In this document: positions 8,937 through 17,214 of the stretch, in pieces | Position numbering within the stretch: position 1 is the stretch's first letter | Layout of the letters: each line of letters begins with the position of its first letter | From: an uncultured Collinsella sp. | GTDB taxonomy: Bacteria > Actinomycetota > Coriobacteriia > Coriobacteriales > Coriobacteriaceae | Reading direction: 5' to 3' | Assembly (NCBI GenBank): GCA_900538305.1 | Contig: UPXY01000005.1 | Location: 1 to 64,000, forward strand | Length of the DNA: 64,000 nucleotides | Program-made: the position numbers and the translations under genes | Notes under the pieces: model-generated | The model's database searches: none | Told to the model about the DNA's origin: nothing | Seen by the model: the letters and a program-made list of their open reading frames with translations, nothing else

Positions 8937-9541
8937 CCCGCCTGCTCCTTCATGCCTGCTGCGCGCCGTGCTCGCTCGAACCGGTGCGCCTCTTGGTAGA
9001 TGAGGGCTTCGACCCTACGATTTGCTGGACGAATCCGAATATTCAGCCTGCCGAGGAGCATGATCGACGCTTGGCCGAACTCCGCCGCTGGTGCGCGGAG
9101 GCGGGCATTCCGCTCATCGAGGCGCGCGAGGATAGTGCACTCTGGGAGCGCGGGGTGGCGGCAATCGGTGCGCGCGACCGCGAACGGCGATGCCGTGCCT
9201 GCTATGCGCTTCGCTTGGCCGAAGCGTGCCGCGTTGCCGAAGCGAAGGGATTCTCGCATATCGCCACGACGCTCGCCGTGTCTCCCTACCAGCTCTTCGA
9301 CACCTGCAACGACGTGCTCGAGCATCTTGCTGCCGCACATGGCCTCACGCCGGTGATCCGAGATTTCCGCCCGTGGTATCCCGAGGCGACGCGTCGCTCG
9401 CGCGAGCTCGGCATGTACCGCCAGCAGTACTGCGGCTGCCGCTTCTCGGCCGCAGAGGCCGCGCTCGATCGCGCTCGGCTGCGCGACGAGCGCAAGCAGG
9501 CGCACGCAGCCGCGAGATGCCGCTCGGAGAACTCCGATTAG
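8933..9541 (+). CDS. queH: Epoxyqueuosine reductase QueH
   Basis: A 202-residue protein of the QueH (DUF208) family, which reduces epoxyqueuosine in tRNA to queuosine, the last step of the pathway. The diagnostic cysteines are all visible: Cys9-Cys10 and Cys13 in HACCAPC, Cys87 and Cys90 in CRAC, and Cys167 and Cys169 in CGC. These bind a 4Fe-4S cluster and a metal. The fold is a HUP-type nucleotide-binding domain. It overlaps the DUF3267 gene by 4 bases. Two other queuosine genes, queA (17.3 kb) and tgt (23.7 kb), lie in the same window but not in the same operon. Short sequences matching both ends of this gene recur about 0.5-1.1 kb downstream. Confidence 0.95.
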   Translation: MTRLLLHACCAPCSLEPVRLLVDEGFDPTICWTNPNIQPAEEHDRRLAELRRWCAEAGIPLIEAREDSALWERGVAAIGARDRERRCRACYALRLAEACRVAEAKGFSHIATTLAVSPYQLFDTCNDVLEHLAAAHGLTPVIRDFRPWYPEATRRSRELGMYRQQYCGCRFSAAEAALDRARLRDERKQAHAAARCRSENSD

Positions 9542-9611
9542 TAGCCTTGCATCGCCATTCAATCGATTTGGTTTATCTGGCGGAGCTTCGGGTAATGCGA
9601 AGTCGCCGCTC

Positions 9612-9935
9612 GTGACGCTCGGGGTCTTCCGTGACGTGCGCTTCTGCATCGATCTCGTCAACATGGCGCTCGTGTTTCTGGCCATGGCGGCCTATACGTT
9701 CATCTTCCCGTATTACCTGCAGGAGGCGCGCGGCATCGGTGCGGGCGCGGCAGGCCTCATCATGGCATGCTACCCGCTTGTCAACTCCATCGTGGCCCTG
9801 TTTCGGGGGCGGTGTCCGATAAGGTGGGGTGCGAAAAGCCCACGCTTGTGGGGCAGACTATCTACACCTGCGGTCTTGCCGCGTGCAGCTTCCTCGCGCT
9901 CGGCACGCCCATTTCGCTCTTAATCTGCTGCATCC
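9612..9935 (+). pseudogene. MFS transporter remnant (frameshifted and truncated)
   Basis: The first frame encodes an MFS-like start (RFCIDLVNMALVFLAMAAY, then YYLQEARGIGAGAAGLIMA) up to about 9800. The reading then continues in another frame as VSGAVSDKVG followed by TLVGQTIYTCGLAACSFLAL, which is the next MFS segment including the cytoplasmic loop SDKVG. Restoring one C in the run near 9797-9800 would join them. The homology stops at about 9935, after roughly 110 of an expected 400 residues. At that point the sequence switches to queH-like fragments. This is a dead gene with at least two lesions. Confidence 0.8.
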
Positions 9936-9944
9936 GGATAGCGC

Positions 9945-10024
9945 CGCCAGCAGCGCTGCGGCTGCCGCTTCTTGGTTGCAAGGGCCGAGCTTCGCTAGCC
10001 CTTGCAACGCCTGCTGCGCGCCGT
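9945..10024 (+). repeat. Scrambled queH-like fragments
   Basis: Bases 9945-9975 match the queH 3' part at 9419-9449 in about 28 of 31 positions and still encode R-Q-Q-x-CGCRF. Bases 10009-10024 match the queH 5' part at 8954-8969 exactly (16 bases, encoding ACCAP). The order is reversed relative to the gene and the frames differ. This looks like rearrangement debris at the end of the MFS remnant. Confidence 0.55.
9975..10008. terminator. Perfect 11-bp stem-loop at the mini-ORF stop
   Basis: GTTGCAAGGGC (9975-9985) pairs perfectly with GCCCTTGCAAC (9998-10008), and the inner AGC/GCT can pair as well. The minus-strand mini-ORF stop lies inside. There is no long T-run, so terminator function is only likely. 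Confidence 0.45.
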
Positions 10025-10132
10025 CCGGCGGCAGCAGACGCTTACGAATACGTACGCACAGTAGCCGAAGAGCACGGCGCACCCGGCACCGAGGAACAGT
10101 TCGGTGAGGGCGATCGGGGTTATCTCGTGCAT
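9995..10132 (-). CDS. 45-aa single-TM peptide, KdpF-like
   Basis: A small ORF beginning MHEITPIALTELFLGAG with one hydrophobic helix (about residues 9-32). It is preceded by AGGAAGGAG exactly 8 bases upstream, a textbook ribosome binding site. Within the helix LFGYCAYVF resembles the GYxxY pattern of KdpF, the tiny first subunit of the KdpFABC potassium pump, and it is divergent from kdpDE just as a kdpF could be. The last dozen residues (CCRRTARSRRCKG) are encoded in the complement of the queH-like debris. It may therefore be the surviving 5' end of a lost kdp operon. The KdpF assignment is inference; the ORF and its ribosome binding site are seen. Confidence 0.45.
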   Translation of the reverse strand: MHEITPIALTELFLGAGCAVLFGYCAYVFVSVCCRRTARSRRCKG

Positions 10133-10474
10133 GGCATGGTCTCCTTCCTGTTGCGGGTTCGAGGTGTTCGGCACCCGCAGGATTCATGGTCGGAAGCCCG
10201 GATTCTTCTCCGCATGAATCATCTGAAACATGCGAAATGCAAGCGAATCCAAGATTCCTCGGCAGCGACATACAAGTGTCACAGGGGCTTCACGGGTATG
10301 TCCTGCTGTTGAACCCAGTACAGCACGAGGGTGGTAAAGGTGGTATTAAACTCGAGCGCTTGGATATTAAAATGTCATAAAGATGCAGGTAAACAGCGCG
10401 CTGCCCATGAAGAACGAATGCGTTTCGCCCACGTTGCCGCGCTATACTGAAGAGCAACGAGAGGGAGGTGGCAG
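10133..10474. other. Divergent regulatory region upstream of kdpD
   Basis: About 340 bases, locally AT-rich, with no convincing gene. It holds the ATTAAAATGTCATAAAGAT box (10366-10384) described separately and a TATACT hexamer at 10443-10448 that could be the kdpD -10 element; no good -35 accompanies it. Confidence 0.4.
10366..10384 (+). promoter_or_regulatory. Candidate KdpE box 1 (upstream of kdpD)
   Basis: ATTAAAATGTCATAAAGAT lies 90 bases before the kdpD start codon. A 16/19 match occurs at 12855-12873 before the P-type ATPase. Inside the box, TAAAATG and TAAAGATG form a direct repeat about one helical turn apart, the arrangement expected for an OmpR/PhoB-type regulator such as KdpE. The function is inferred. 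Confidence 0.5.
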
Positions 10475-12088
10475 ATGGGCGAGGCGAACGTGCGAGCACC
10501 GCGACGCGAGGGGCGAGCGGCGGCACATCTTGGCGTCATGTGCGCGCTTTTGGCGTTATCGACCGCGATCGGTCTCGGCTTTCACGAGCTGGGCTTTACC
10601 GATTCGAGCATCATCTCGCTCTACATCCTATCGACGCTGCTCACCGCAACGGTCACATCGGGACGCATGTACACGTTGCTTTCGTCTGCGCTCTCGGTGG
10701 TGCTCTACAATTTCTACTTCGTCGTGCCGCGCTTCTCGCTCGAGTCACTCGACACGAGTTACCTGGTCACATTCGCCATCATGTTCGTCGCCGCCATCGT
10801 CGCTTCGGAGCTCACGAACCATATCGCGCGAAACGCTCGCGAGGCGCGGCGGACGGCATATCGCACGAGTGCGCTCCTTGAGACGAACCAACTGCTTCAG
10901 CAGGCGGATGACCCCGGAAGCATCGCGCGAATAGCGTTGAGCCAGCTTTCGAAGCTTCTCGACGGCCCGGTGGCGTTCTATCCTGCCGAAGGGGACGGTC
11001 TTGGCTCGCCGCTGGTGCGCAACGGGGACGATGAGGCGATGCCGGCAGCAATTGCAGAGAATGCCCGTGTGGACGCATTGCGCGCGCTCCGGTCTACCAA
11101 GCTTGCGAAGGACGCCGCTTCGACGGGAGCCGCGCCCGCTTCCGCGTCGCCCGCGACCGCCGAAGCTTCGGAAATCGTTGCCATTCCCGTGGGAGATGGC
11201 TTATTCCTGCCCGTGCGCACGCACGACGAGGTGTTCGGCGTGGTGGGCATTCGCGCTGCAGAGCGCGACATCGACTCGTTCGAGCTTTCCATTGCTCGTT
11301 CGATCATCGGTGAGTGCGCGCTCGAGCTCGCTCGAGAGCGAGAGGCGCGCGAGCGTGAAGAGGCTGCCGTGCTCGCGCGCAACGAGCAGCTTCGAGCGAA
11401 CCTGTTGCGCTCGCTTGGCCATGACCTGCGCACGCCGCTCACGGCGATCTCGGGCGCAGCGGCGATTCTGCGCGGTGATTCCGGCCGTCTTGCGCCCGAG
11501 CAACGGCGCGCGCTTCTGGATGACGTGTACCATGACTCGCTTTGGCTCATCGATATGGTCGAGAATCTGCTCACCATCACGCATTTCGATGAGGGCACCG
11601 TCAAGCTCACCTTGAACTCCGAGCTCATCGATGACATCTTCGAAGCCGCTGTATCGCATCTCGCGAACCAGGCGGGCGAGCACCGTATCGTCATCGAGCC
11701 CGCGGAAGAGATCCTTCTCGTGCGCATCGATGCAAGCCTCATCATCCAGGTGCTCACAAACCTCGTGGGCAACGCCATCAAGTACACCCCAGCAGGTTCG
11801 ATTATCCAGCTGTACGCACGGCGTGAGGGGGCGTTTGTGCGCGTGACGGTTGCAGACGACGGGCCGGGCGTGGCGGACGACGACAAGCCACATGTGTTCG
11901 ATCGCTTCTATTCCGGTGCGAAGGCAGAGCGGCCGGCAGATGCGCAGCGGAGCTTTGGCTTGGGGCTCGCGCTCTGCCGTTCCATCGTTGAGGCGCATGG
12001 CGGCGCTATCGAGGTGCACGACAACGTGCCCCATGGCGCCGTCTTTTCGTTCACGCTTCCCGCAGAGGAGGTTGCGATTCATGGATAA
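10475..12088 (+). CDS. kdpD: KdpD-type sensor histidine kinase (C-terminal half only)
   Basis: A 537-residue membrane sensor kinase matching the transmitter half of KdpD. It has a four-helix DUF4118 membrane domain (about residues 18-118), a GAF-like domain (about 130-290), a HisKA domain with SLGHDLRTPLTAISG (phospho-acceptor His316), then a HATPase with NLVGNAIKY, DDGPGV and GLGLALCRSIVEAHGG. The 370-residue N-terminal KdpD/USP sensor domain of the E. coli protein is absent, as in several Gram-positive forms, so K+ or c-di-AMP sensing through it is not possible. The start has GGGAGG upstream. It overlaps kdpE by 8 bases. The cognate KdpFABC pump is not nearby. Confidence 0.9.
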   Translation: MGEANVRAPRREGRAAAHLGVMCALLALSTAIGLGFHELGFTDSSIISLYILSTLLTATVTSGRMYTLLSSALSVVLYNFYFVVPRFSLESLDTSYLVTFAIMFVAAIVASELTNHIARNAREARRTAYRTSALLETNQLLQQADDPGSIARIALSQLSKLLDGPVAFYPAEGDGLGSPLVRNGDDEAMPAAIAENARVDALRALRSTKLAKDAASTGAAPASASPATAEASEIVAIPVGDGLFLPVRTHDEVFGVVGIRAAERDIDSFELSIARSIIGECALELAREREAREREEAAVLARNEQLRANLLRSLGHDLRTPLTAISGAAAILRGDSGRLAPEQRRALLDDVYHDSLWLIDMVENLLTITHFDEGTVKLTLNSELIDDIFEAAVSHLANQAGEHRIVIEPAEEILLVRIDASLIIQVLTNLVGNAIKYTPAGSIIQLYARREGAFVRVTVADDGPGVADDDKPHVFDRFYSGAKAERPADAQRSFGLGLALCRSIVEAHGGAIEVHDNVPHGAVFSFTLPAEEVAIHG

Positions 12089-12818
12089 GGAATCGAAGTT
12101 GGCGGCATCGGCCGGTGCAGATGGCGCGGCGCTCTCCGTCCTCGTGGTAGAAGACGATGCGGCGGTGCGTCGTCTTATCGCGACGGCGCTTGCCATGCAT
12201 GGCTACCATGTGGAGGTCGCCGCTACAGGTGAGGCGGCGATTCTCGAGGCTGCGTCGCATGGGCCTGACCTCGTTCTGCTCGATTTGGGTCTTCCGGATG
12301 TGGACGGCATCGCCGTCATCAAGAAGCTGCGCTCATGGTCGAACGTGCCGATCATCGTGATTTCGGCGCGTATCGAGGAGGCGGACAAGATCGAAGCGCT
12401 CGATACGGGAGCGGACGACTATCTCACGAAGCCGTTTTCCGTGGAAGAGCTTCTCGCTCGCGTGCGTGCCTGGCAGCGACGTGCTCGCATGTCGCTCGGT
12501 GACGACCCGGGCGAGAGCGTGTTCGAGAACGGTCCTTTGCGCGTGGACTATGCGGCGGGATGCGCGTATCTCAACGGTGAAGAGCTGCATCTCACGCCCA
12601 TCGAGTACAAATTGCTCGTCCTCATGTGCAAAAACGTGGGAAAGGTGCTCACCCACACGTATCTCACGCACGAGATTTGGGGCACGTCGTGGGACTCCGA
12701 CATCGCGAGTCTGCGCGTCTTCATGGCAACACTTCGGAAGAAGATCGAACGCGACCCCTCGCAACCGAAGCTCATCCAAACGCACGTGGGCGTTGGTTAC
12801 CGCATGCAGCGGTTGTGA
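12081..12818 (+). CDS. kdpE: KdpE-type response regulator
   Basis: A 245-residue OmpR/PhoB-class regulator. The receiver domain runs from SVLVVEDDAAVRRL to about residue 130, with phospho-acceptor Asp68 in VLLDLGLPD, the conserved Lys in YLTKPFSVEELLAR, and T/S at VISAR. The winged-helix DNA-binding domain has LHLTPIEYKLLVLM and the terminal VGVGYRMQ hairpin. The first 12 residues are an extra polar extension. The start, eight bases inside the kinase gene, is preceded by GAGGAGG. The likely targets are the paired 19-bp boxes before kdpD and before the downstream ATPase gene. Confidence 0.92.
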   Translation: MDKESKLAASAGADGAALSVLVVEDDAAVRRLIATALAMHGYHVEVAATGEAAILEAASHGPDLVLLDLGLPDVDGIAVIKKLRSWSNVPIIVISARIEEADKIEALDTGADDYLTKPFSVEELLARVRAWQRRARMSLGDDPGESVFENGPLRVDYAAGCAYLNGEELHLTPIEYKLLVLMCKNVGKVLTHTYLTHEIWGTSWDSDIASLRVFMATLRKKIERDPSQPKLIQTHVGVGYRMQRL

Positions 12819-12854
12819 TGTCGCGGCCGCTCCAGGCGCCTCGCACAGCCGGGC

Positions 12855-12873
12855 ATTAAGATGCCACAAAGAT
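12855..12873 (+). promoter_or_regulatory. Candidate KdpE box 2 (upstream of P-type ATPase)
   Basis: ATTAAGATGCCACAAAGAT lies 99 bases before the ATPase start, nearly the same distance as box 1 from kdpD. It differs from box 1 at 3 of 19 positions, all transitions. It is the best sign that the regulator controls this pump. Confidence 0.5.
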
Positions 12874-12972
12874 ATGGCTGAACCCCTTGAAGCTGCTTTT
12901 TCCCGCGACTAAGATGCTTTCGCAATCGCGGATGTGCTGCCGGCACTCCGCGATCAGGGAAGGAGAGGTTTC

Positions 12973-15846
12973 ATGGGAAGCAGTTTGGGCTCAGGTGCCC
13001 CGGCATCCGTCGCCGCAACGGATCTGGATGCGCTCGATGCCATCCGCAAGGCACCCATCGACGGCGTGTTCGTCGAATTTGAGACGGCGCGCGTAGGACT
13101 CGCCTCGGACGAGGCGGCACTACGCCAGGAGCGCTTTGGAAAAAACGTCATCCAAAGCGAGAAGAAGAAGTCGCCCGTCATCGCATTTCTCGCGAACTTC
13201 ACGCACCTCATGGCGGTGCTTTTGTGGGTCGCGGGCACCATCGCGTTCATCGCAGGACTCCCGGAGCTTGGCGTCGCAGTGTGGCTCGTGAACATCATCA
13301 ACGGCGTGTTCAGCTTCTGGCAGGAGGCGCGTGCGAGCCAGGCGACCGAGGCGCTCAAGAAGATGCTGCCGGCCTATGCCACGGTGATTCGCGACGGCCA
13401 GGAGCAGAAGATCCTTGCAGAAGACCTCGTGCCGGGCGACGTCATGCTCCTTGCCGAGGGCGACAAGATCTCTGCAGATGCGCGCGTCATCGCGAGCTCG
13501 GACTTGCAGGTGAATCAGTCCACGCTAAACGGCGAGTCCACCCCGTCGCGCAAGACTGCGGACGCGGTGCTCGAAGAGGGGCTTTCCGCCGCGGAGATTC
13601 CCAACCTCGTCTTCGCTGGCACGAGCGTGTCCGAAGGCAACGGCCGCGCGGTGGTGTTTCGCATCGGCATGGATACGGAGTTCGGCAAGATCGCGAGCCT
13701 CACGCAGAACATGCAGGCGGCGGAGAGCCCGCTCACGCGCCAGCTCAACCGCCTCACGAAGCAGGTCACGATCTTTGCCATGTGCATGGGCATCGCGTTC
13801 TTCTGCCTGTCCCTGTTCGTGGTACACGAGCCGTTCGCGTCATCGTTCATCTTCGCGCTCGGTATGGTCGTGGCATTCATTCCCGAAGGCCTCCTGCCCA
13901 CGGTGACGCTTTCGCTCGCCATGGCGGTGCAGCGCATGAGCCGCCGGAACGCCCTGGTGAAGAAGCTCGATTCCGTGGAGGCGCTCGGCTCCACGAGCGT
14001 GATCTGCACGGATAAGACCGGTACGCTCACGCAGAACGAGATGACCGTGAACCATCTGTGGACGGCGGCGCGCGAATACGAGATCACCGGTGTGGGGTAC
14101 GCGCCCGAGGGCCAGATAGAGGCCGAGGGACGCAGTTGGCGCGCGGTGGACGATGCCGACCTCGAGCTCTTGCTCGAAGGCGGGTTGCTCTGCGGCAACG
14201 CGCGCCTCGCTGAGCCGGAAGAGGAGGGCAAGCGCTACGAGGTCTACGGCGACCCCACGGAGGCGTGCCTCATCGTTTCCGCGCAGAAGGGCGGCATCGA
14301 TCGAGCCGAGCTCGAGGCGCGTATGCCCCGCGTGAAGGAGCTGCCGTTCGAGAGCCGCCGCAAGCGCATGACGACCGTGCACGCCCTTGAGTACCCGCTG
14401 GACGGAGCGCGCCGCATCGCATTCACGAAGGGCGCACCGAACGAGGTCGTGCGGCTTTCGGCCCATGTGCGCGTGAACGGCGTGGTCGAGCCTCTGACCG
14501 AGGAGCTCCGTGCGCGCATCATGGAGGCGAACGACACGTACGCCGCCGACGGCCTGCGCGTGCTCGCGGTGGCGTACCGCCCGCTCGACGGCGCGAACGC
14601 GGAGGGGGGCATCCCCGATGCCATGAGCGATTACACGCCCGAGAATATCGAGTGCAACCTCACCTTCGTGGGACTCGAGGTCATGATGGACCCGCCTCGT
14701 CCCGAAGTCGCGGCGGCAGTGGCAGAGTGCCATCGCGCGGGTATCCGCATCGTCATGATCACGGGCGACTACGGTCTCACCGCAGCGAGCATCGCGCGGC
14801 GCCTGAAGATCGTGGAGGGCGAGGGACTATCCGTCATCTCGGGTTTCGAGCTTTCGAAGATGGGCGATGAAGAGCTCAAGGAGAAACTCGCCGGTCAAGT
14901 TGTCTTCGCCCGCATGGCACCTGAGCAGAAGCTCCGTGTGGTCACGGCACTCCAGGAGATGGGCGAGATCGTGGCCGTGACGGGTGATGGCGTGAACGAT
15001 GCTCCCGCGCTCAAGAAAGCCGATATCGGTGTTGCTATGGGCATTACCGGCACCGATGTGGCGAAGGAGGCGGCCGATATGATCTTGACGGACGACAACT
15101 TCGCCTCGATCGTCGCCGCGATCGAGGAGGGACGCGCGGTTTACAGCAACATCCGCAAATTCTTGCTCTACATCTTGAACTCCAATGCGCCTGAAGCGGT
15201 GCCGAACGCGGTCTACCTGCTCTCGGGTGGTGCCGTGCCGTTGCCGCTCACAACCATGCAGATCCTTACCATCGACCTGGGCACCGATATGCTGCCGGCG
15301 CTGGGTCTGGGCACTGAACCGCCGGAGGAGACCATCATGGATCAACCCCCGCGCGATCCCAACGAGCGCCTGCTCAACCGCCGCGTGCTCGTGAAGGCCT
15401 TCCTGTGGTATGGCCTTATGGCCTCGATCGTCGCGATGGCGGGTTATTTCCTGGTGAACGTGCTCGCCGGCTGGCCGGGCATCCCGCTTGCCGGCTTGGG
15501 CAACGATAGCGACCCGGTTTACATCCAGGCGACGACCATGACGCTCGCAGGTATCATCTTCGCGCAGATCGGCCAGGTCATGAACTGCCGCACTGAGACC
15601 ACCTCGGTATTCAAGATCGGTCTCTTCTCGAACCGCCGCATCCTCATAGGCATCGTGTTCGAAGTGGTGCTGCTCGTGATCCTCACCACGTTCCCGCCGC
15701 TGCAAGGCGTGTTCCACACCGCGCCCCTGGCCTGGCAGGATTATGCGTTCCTCTGCTGCGTCCCGCCCGTGGTCATCGCCATCGAAGAGGTCCGCAAGGC
15801 ATGGCTGCGCCGCCGCGAGCGGGCGCGTGCCGCCGCGAAGCGCTAG
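12973..15846 (+). CDS. P2-type cation-transporting ATPase (Na,K-ATPase-like signatures)
   Basis: A 957-residue P-type ATPase. An N-terminal cation-ATPase domain is followed by an actuator with LNGEST (about residue 187), the phosphorylation motif DKTGTLTQNEMTVNHLW (Asp347), KGAPNEVV in the nucleotide domain, and TGDGVNDAPALKKADIGVAMG (about 670). Membrane segment 4 carries IPEGLLPTV and the loop after segment 5 reads TIDLGTDMLPALGLG (about 767). Both are close to the Na,K/H,K-ATPase group rather than SERCA or KdpB. The start at 12973 has GGGAAGGAGAGG upstream; a 13-residue longer frame lacks it. Two TrkA/RCK genes follow at 35 bases, so the pump is probably a K+/Na+ pump. The ion is inferred. 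Confidence 0.88.
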   Translation: MGSSLGSGAPASVAATDLDALDAIRKAPIDGVFVEFETARVGLASDEAALRQERFGKNVIQSEKKKSPVIAFLANFTHLMAVLLWVAGTIAFIAGLPELGVAVWLVNIINGVFSFWQEARASQATEALKKMLPAYATVIRDGQEQKILAEDLVPGDVMLLAEGDKISADARVIASSDLQVNQSTLNGESTPSRKTADAVLEEGLSAAEIPNLVFAGTSVSEGNGRAVVFRIGMDTEFGKIASLTQNMQAAESPLTRQLNRLTKQVTIFAMCMGIAFFCLSLFVVHEPFASSFIFALGMVVAFIPEGLLPTVTLSLAMAVQRMSRRNALVKKLDSVEALGSTSVICTDKTGTLTQNEMTVNHLWTAAREYEITGVGYAPEGQIEAEGRSWRAVDDADLELLLEGGLLCGNARLAEPEEEGKRYEVYGDPTEACLIVSAQKGGIDRAELEARMPRVKELPFESRRKRMTTVHALEYPLDGARRIAFTKGAPNEVVRLSAHVRVNGVVEPLTEELRARIMEANDTYAADGLRVLAVAYRPLDGANAEGGIPDAMSDYTPENIECNLTFVGLEVMMDPPRPEVAAAVAECHRAGIRIVMITGDYGLTAASIARRLKIVEGEGLSVISGFELSKMGDEELKEKLAGQVVFARMAPEQKLRVVTALQEMGEIVAVTGDGVNDAPALKKADIGVAMGITGTDVAKEAADMILTDDNFASIVAAIEEGRAVYSNIRKFLLYILNSNAPEAVPNAVYLLSGGAVPLPLTTMQILTIDLGTDMLPALGLGTEPPEETIMDQPPRDPNERLLNRRVLVKAFLWYGLMASIVAMAGYFLVNVLAGWPGIPLAGLGNDSDPVYIQATTMTLAGIIFAQIGQVMNCRTETTSVFKIGLFSNRRILIGIVFEVVLLVILTTFPPLQGVFHTAPLAWQDYAFLCCVPPVVIAIEEVRKAWLRRRERARAAAKR

Positions 15847-15881
15847 AGTTGAGGGTATACACCATCTGAAAGGTGGAGATT

Positions 15882-16535
15882 ATGAACGTCATTATCGTAG
15901 GCATGGGTTTCATCGGATCGGGGCTCGCGTGGAAACTCGCGCGGCAGGGGTTTTCGGTCACGGCGGTCGACCAAGACCAGAAAGCACTCGATGCGCTGGG
16001 CGATTCGTTCCCCGGCAAACGCGTGTGCGGCATCGGCCTCGACCGCGACGTGCTTCTGCGCGCGGGAATCGACCGCACGGATGCCGTCGTTTCCTGCATG
16101 CGCTCCGACGAGGCGAACATCGTGGTGGCGCACGTCGCCCGCTCGACGTTCCGTGTGCCCCGCGTCATCGCGCGTCTGCACGATCTTACGAAGGCCGATA
16201 CGTACCGTCGCCTGAACATCCAGACGGTCTCGCCCAATGCTTGGGGCATCGCGCGCATCGGCGAGCTCCTTACCTACAACCATCTCGATAACGTGTTCGA
16301 AGTGGGATCGGGCGATGTGCGCCTGGTTCGCGCGGACGTGCCGGCGCTGCTCGACGGTGCCACGGTGCGCGAGATCTCCGCGCTCGGCGAGGTGCAGATC
16401 GTGAGCGTCTCGCACGATAACGAAACGTTCATCCCCACGCAGGGCACCGTGCTCGCCGCCGGCGACATCATCTACGCCGCCGTGGCGACCTCTGCCAGCA
16501 GGAAGTTCAAGCAGATGCTCGGCATCACCGATTAG
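15882..16535 (+). CDS. TrkA/KtrA-type RCK protein 1
   Basis: A 217-residue cytosolic regulator with an N-terminal NAD-binding Rossmann domain (NVIIVGMGFIGSGLAWKLA; conserved acidic end of strand 2 in VTAVDQD) and a C-terminal TrkA-C domain (about residues 140-217). Such proteins gate TrkH/KtrB-type potassium channels in response to nucleotides. The start is at 15882 after AGGTGGAG; a GTG three codons earlier is less likely. It sits 35 bases after the ATPase stop and 8 bases before a second, related gene. No TrkH, TrkG or KtrB membrane partner lies in the window. Confidence 0.88.
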   Translation: MNVIIVGMGFIGSGLAWKLARQGFSVTAVDQDQKALDALGDSFPGKRVCGIGLDRDVLLRAGIDRTDAVVSCMRSDEANIVVAHVARSTFRVPRVIARLHDLTKADTYRRLNIQTVSPNAWGIARIGELLTYNHLDNVFEVGSGDVRLVRADVPALLDGATVREISALGEVQIVSVSHDNETFIPTQGTVLAAGDIIYAAVATSASRKFKQMLGITD

Positions 16536-16543
16536 GAGGAATC

Positions 16544-17203
16544 ATGCAGGTCATCATTGTCGGCGGCGGCAAGACCGGCGCCCATCTCGCCTCCCGCCTT
16601 ACGGACGACGGCATCGCGGTCACGGTCATCGAGCAGCGCGCTGAGGTCGTCGAGCGCGTGCGTCAGATATGCCCGAACGTTTCCGTTATCGAGGGGAGCG
16701 GTTCGGATCCCGAGGTCTTGGAGCGCGCGGGCGTGCGCATCGCGGATGCAGTCGCGGCCGTGACGGGATTGGACGAGACGAACCTCGTGACGTCGATGCT
16801 CGCGAAGATGGAATATGCGGTGCCGCGCGTCGTGGCGCGTGTGAACAATCCGGCGAACGCGTGGATGTTCACGGCGGTGAACGGTGTGGACGTGGGTGTG
16901 AATCAGGCTGAAATCACGGCGCGCTTCGTGATCGAGGGCATGGACGTGCATGACATGTACACGCTCATGAAGCTCGGCCGAGACGAGCACAGCATCGTGC
17001 AGGTGACGGTGGGCGCGCATGCCCGCGTGGCGGGACTCGCCCTCAAGGACGTCCCGTTCCCGGCGGAGACCATCGTGACCGCCGTGGAGCACGAGGGCAA
17101 CCTCATCGTGCCGAACGGTGGCACCGTCTTGGAGTCGGGCGATGAGGCGATCATCTTCACGAGCGAGGAAGGCCGCGACGAGATTCGCCGCCTCTTCTCA
17201 TAA
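16544..17203 (+). CDS. TrkA/KtrA-type RCK protein 2
   Basis: A 219-residue paralogue of the preceding protein with the same two-domain layout. It has QVIIVGGGKTGAHLASRL at the N terminus, IEQRAEVVERVRQ after strand 2, and IEGSGSDPEVLERAGV, the classic TrkA-N loop; a TrkA-C domain follows from about residue 140. GAGGAA precedes the start. A pair of single RCK proteins resembles two halves of the double-RCK TrkA of proteobacteria and could form a hetero-octameric ring. Its partner may be a membrane channel elsewhere or, more speculatively, the P-type ATPase encoded upstream. Confidence 0.88.
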   Translation: MQVIIVGGGKTGAHLASRLTDDGIAVTVIEQRAEVVERVRQICPNVSVIEGSGSDPEVLERAGVRIADAVAAVTGLDETNLVTSMLAKMEYAVPRVVARVNNPANAWMFTAVNGVDVGVNQAEITARFVIEGMDVHDMYTLMKLGRDEHSIVQVTVGAHARVAGLALKDVPFPAETIVTAVEHEGNLIVPNGGTVLESGDEAIIFTSEEGRDEIRRLFS

Positions 17204-17214
17204 AGGCAGCGTGC

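Noticed and set aside
12934..12972. N-terminal extension of the P-type ATPase
   Set aside because: The ATG at 12973 has an excellent GGGAAGGAGAGG site; the 13 extra residues match no family and lie in the leader.
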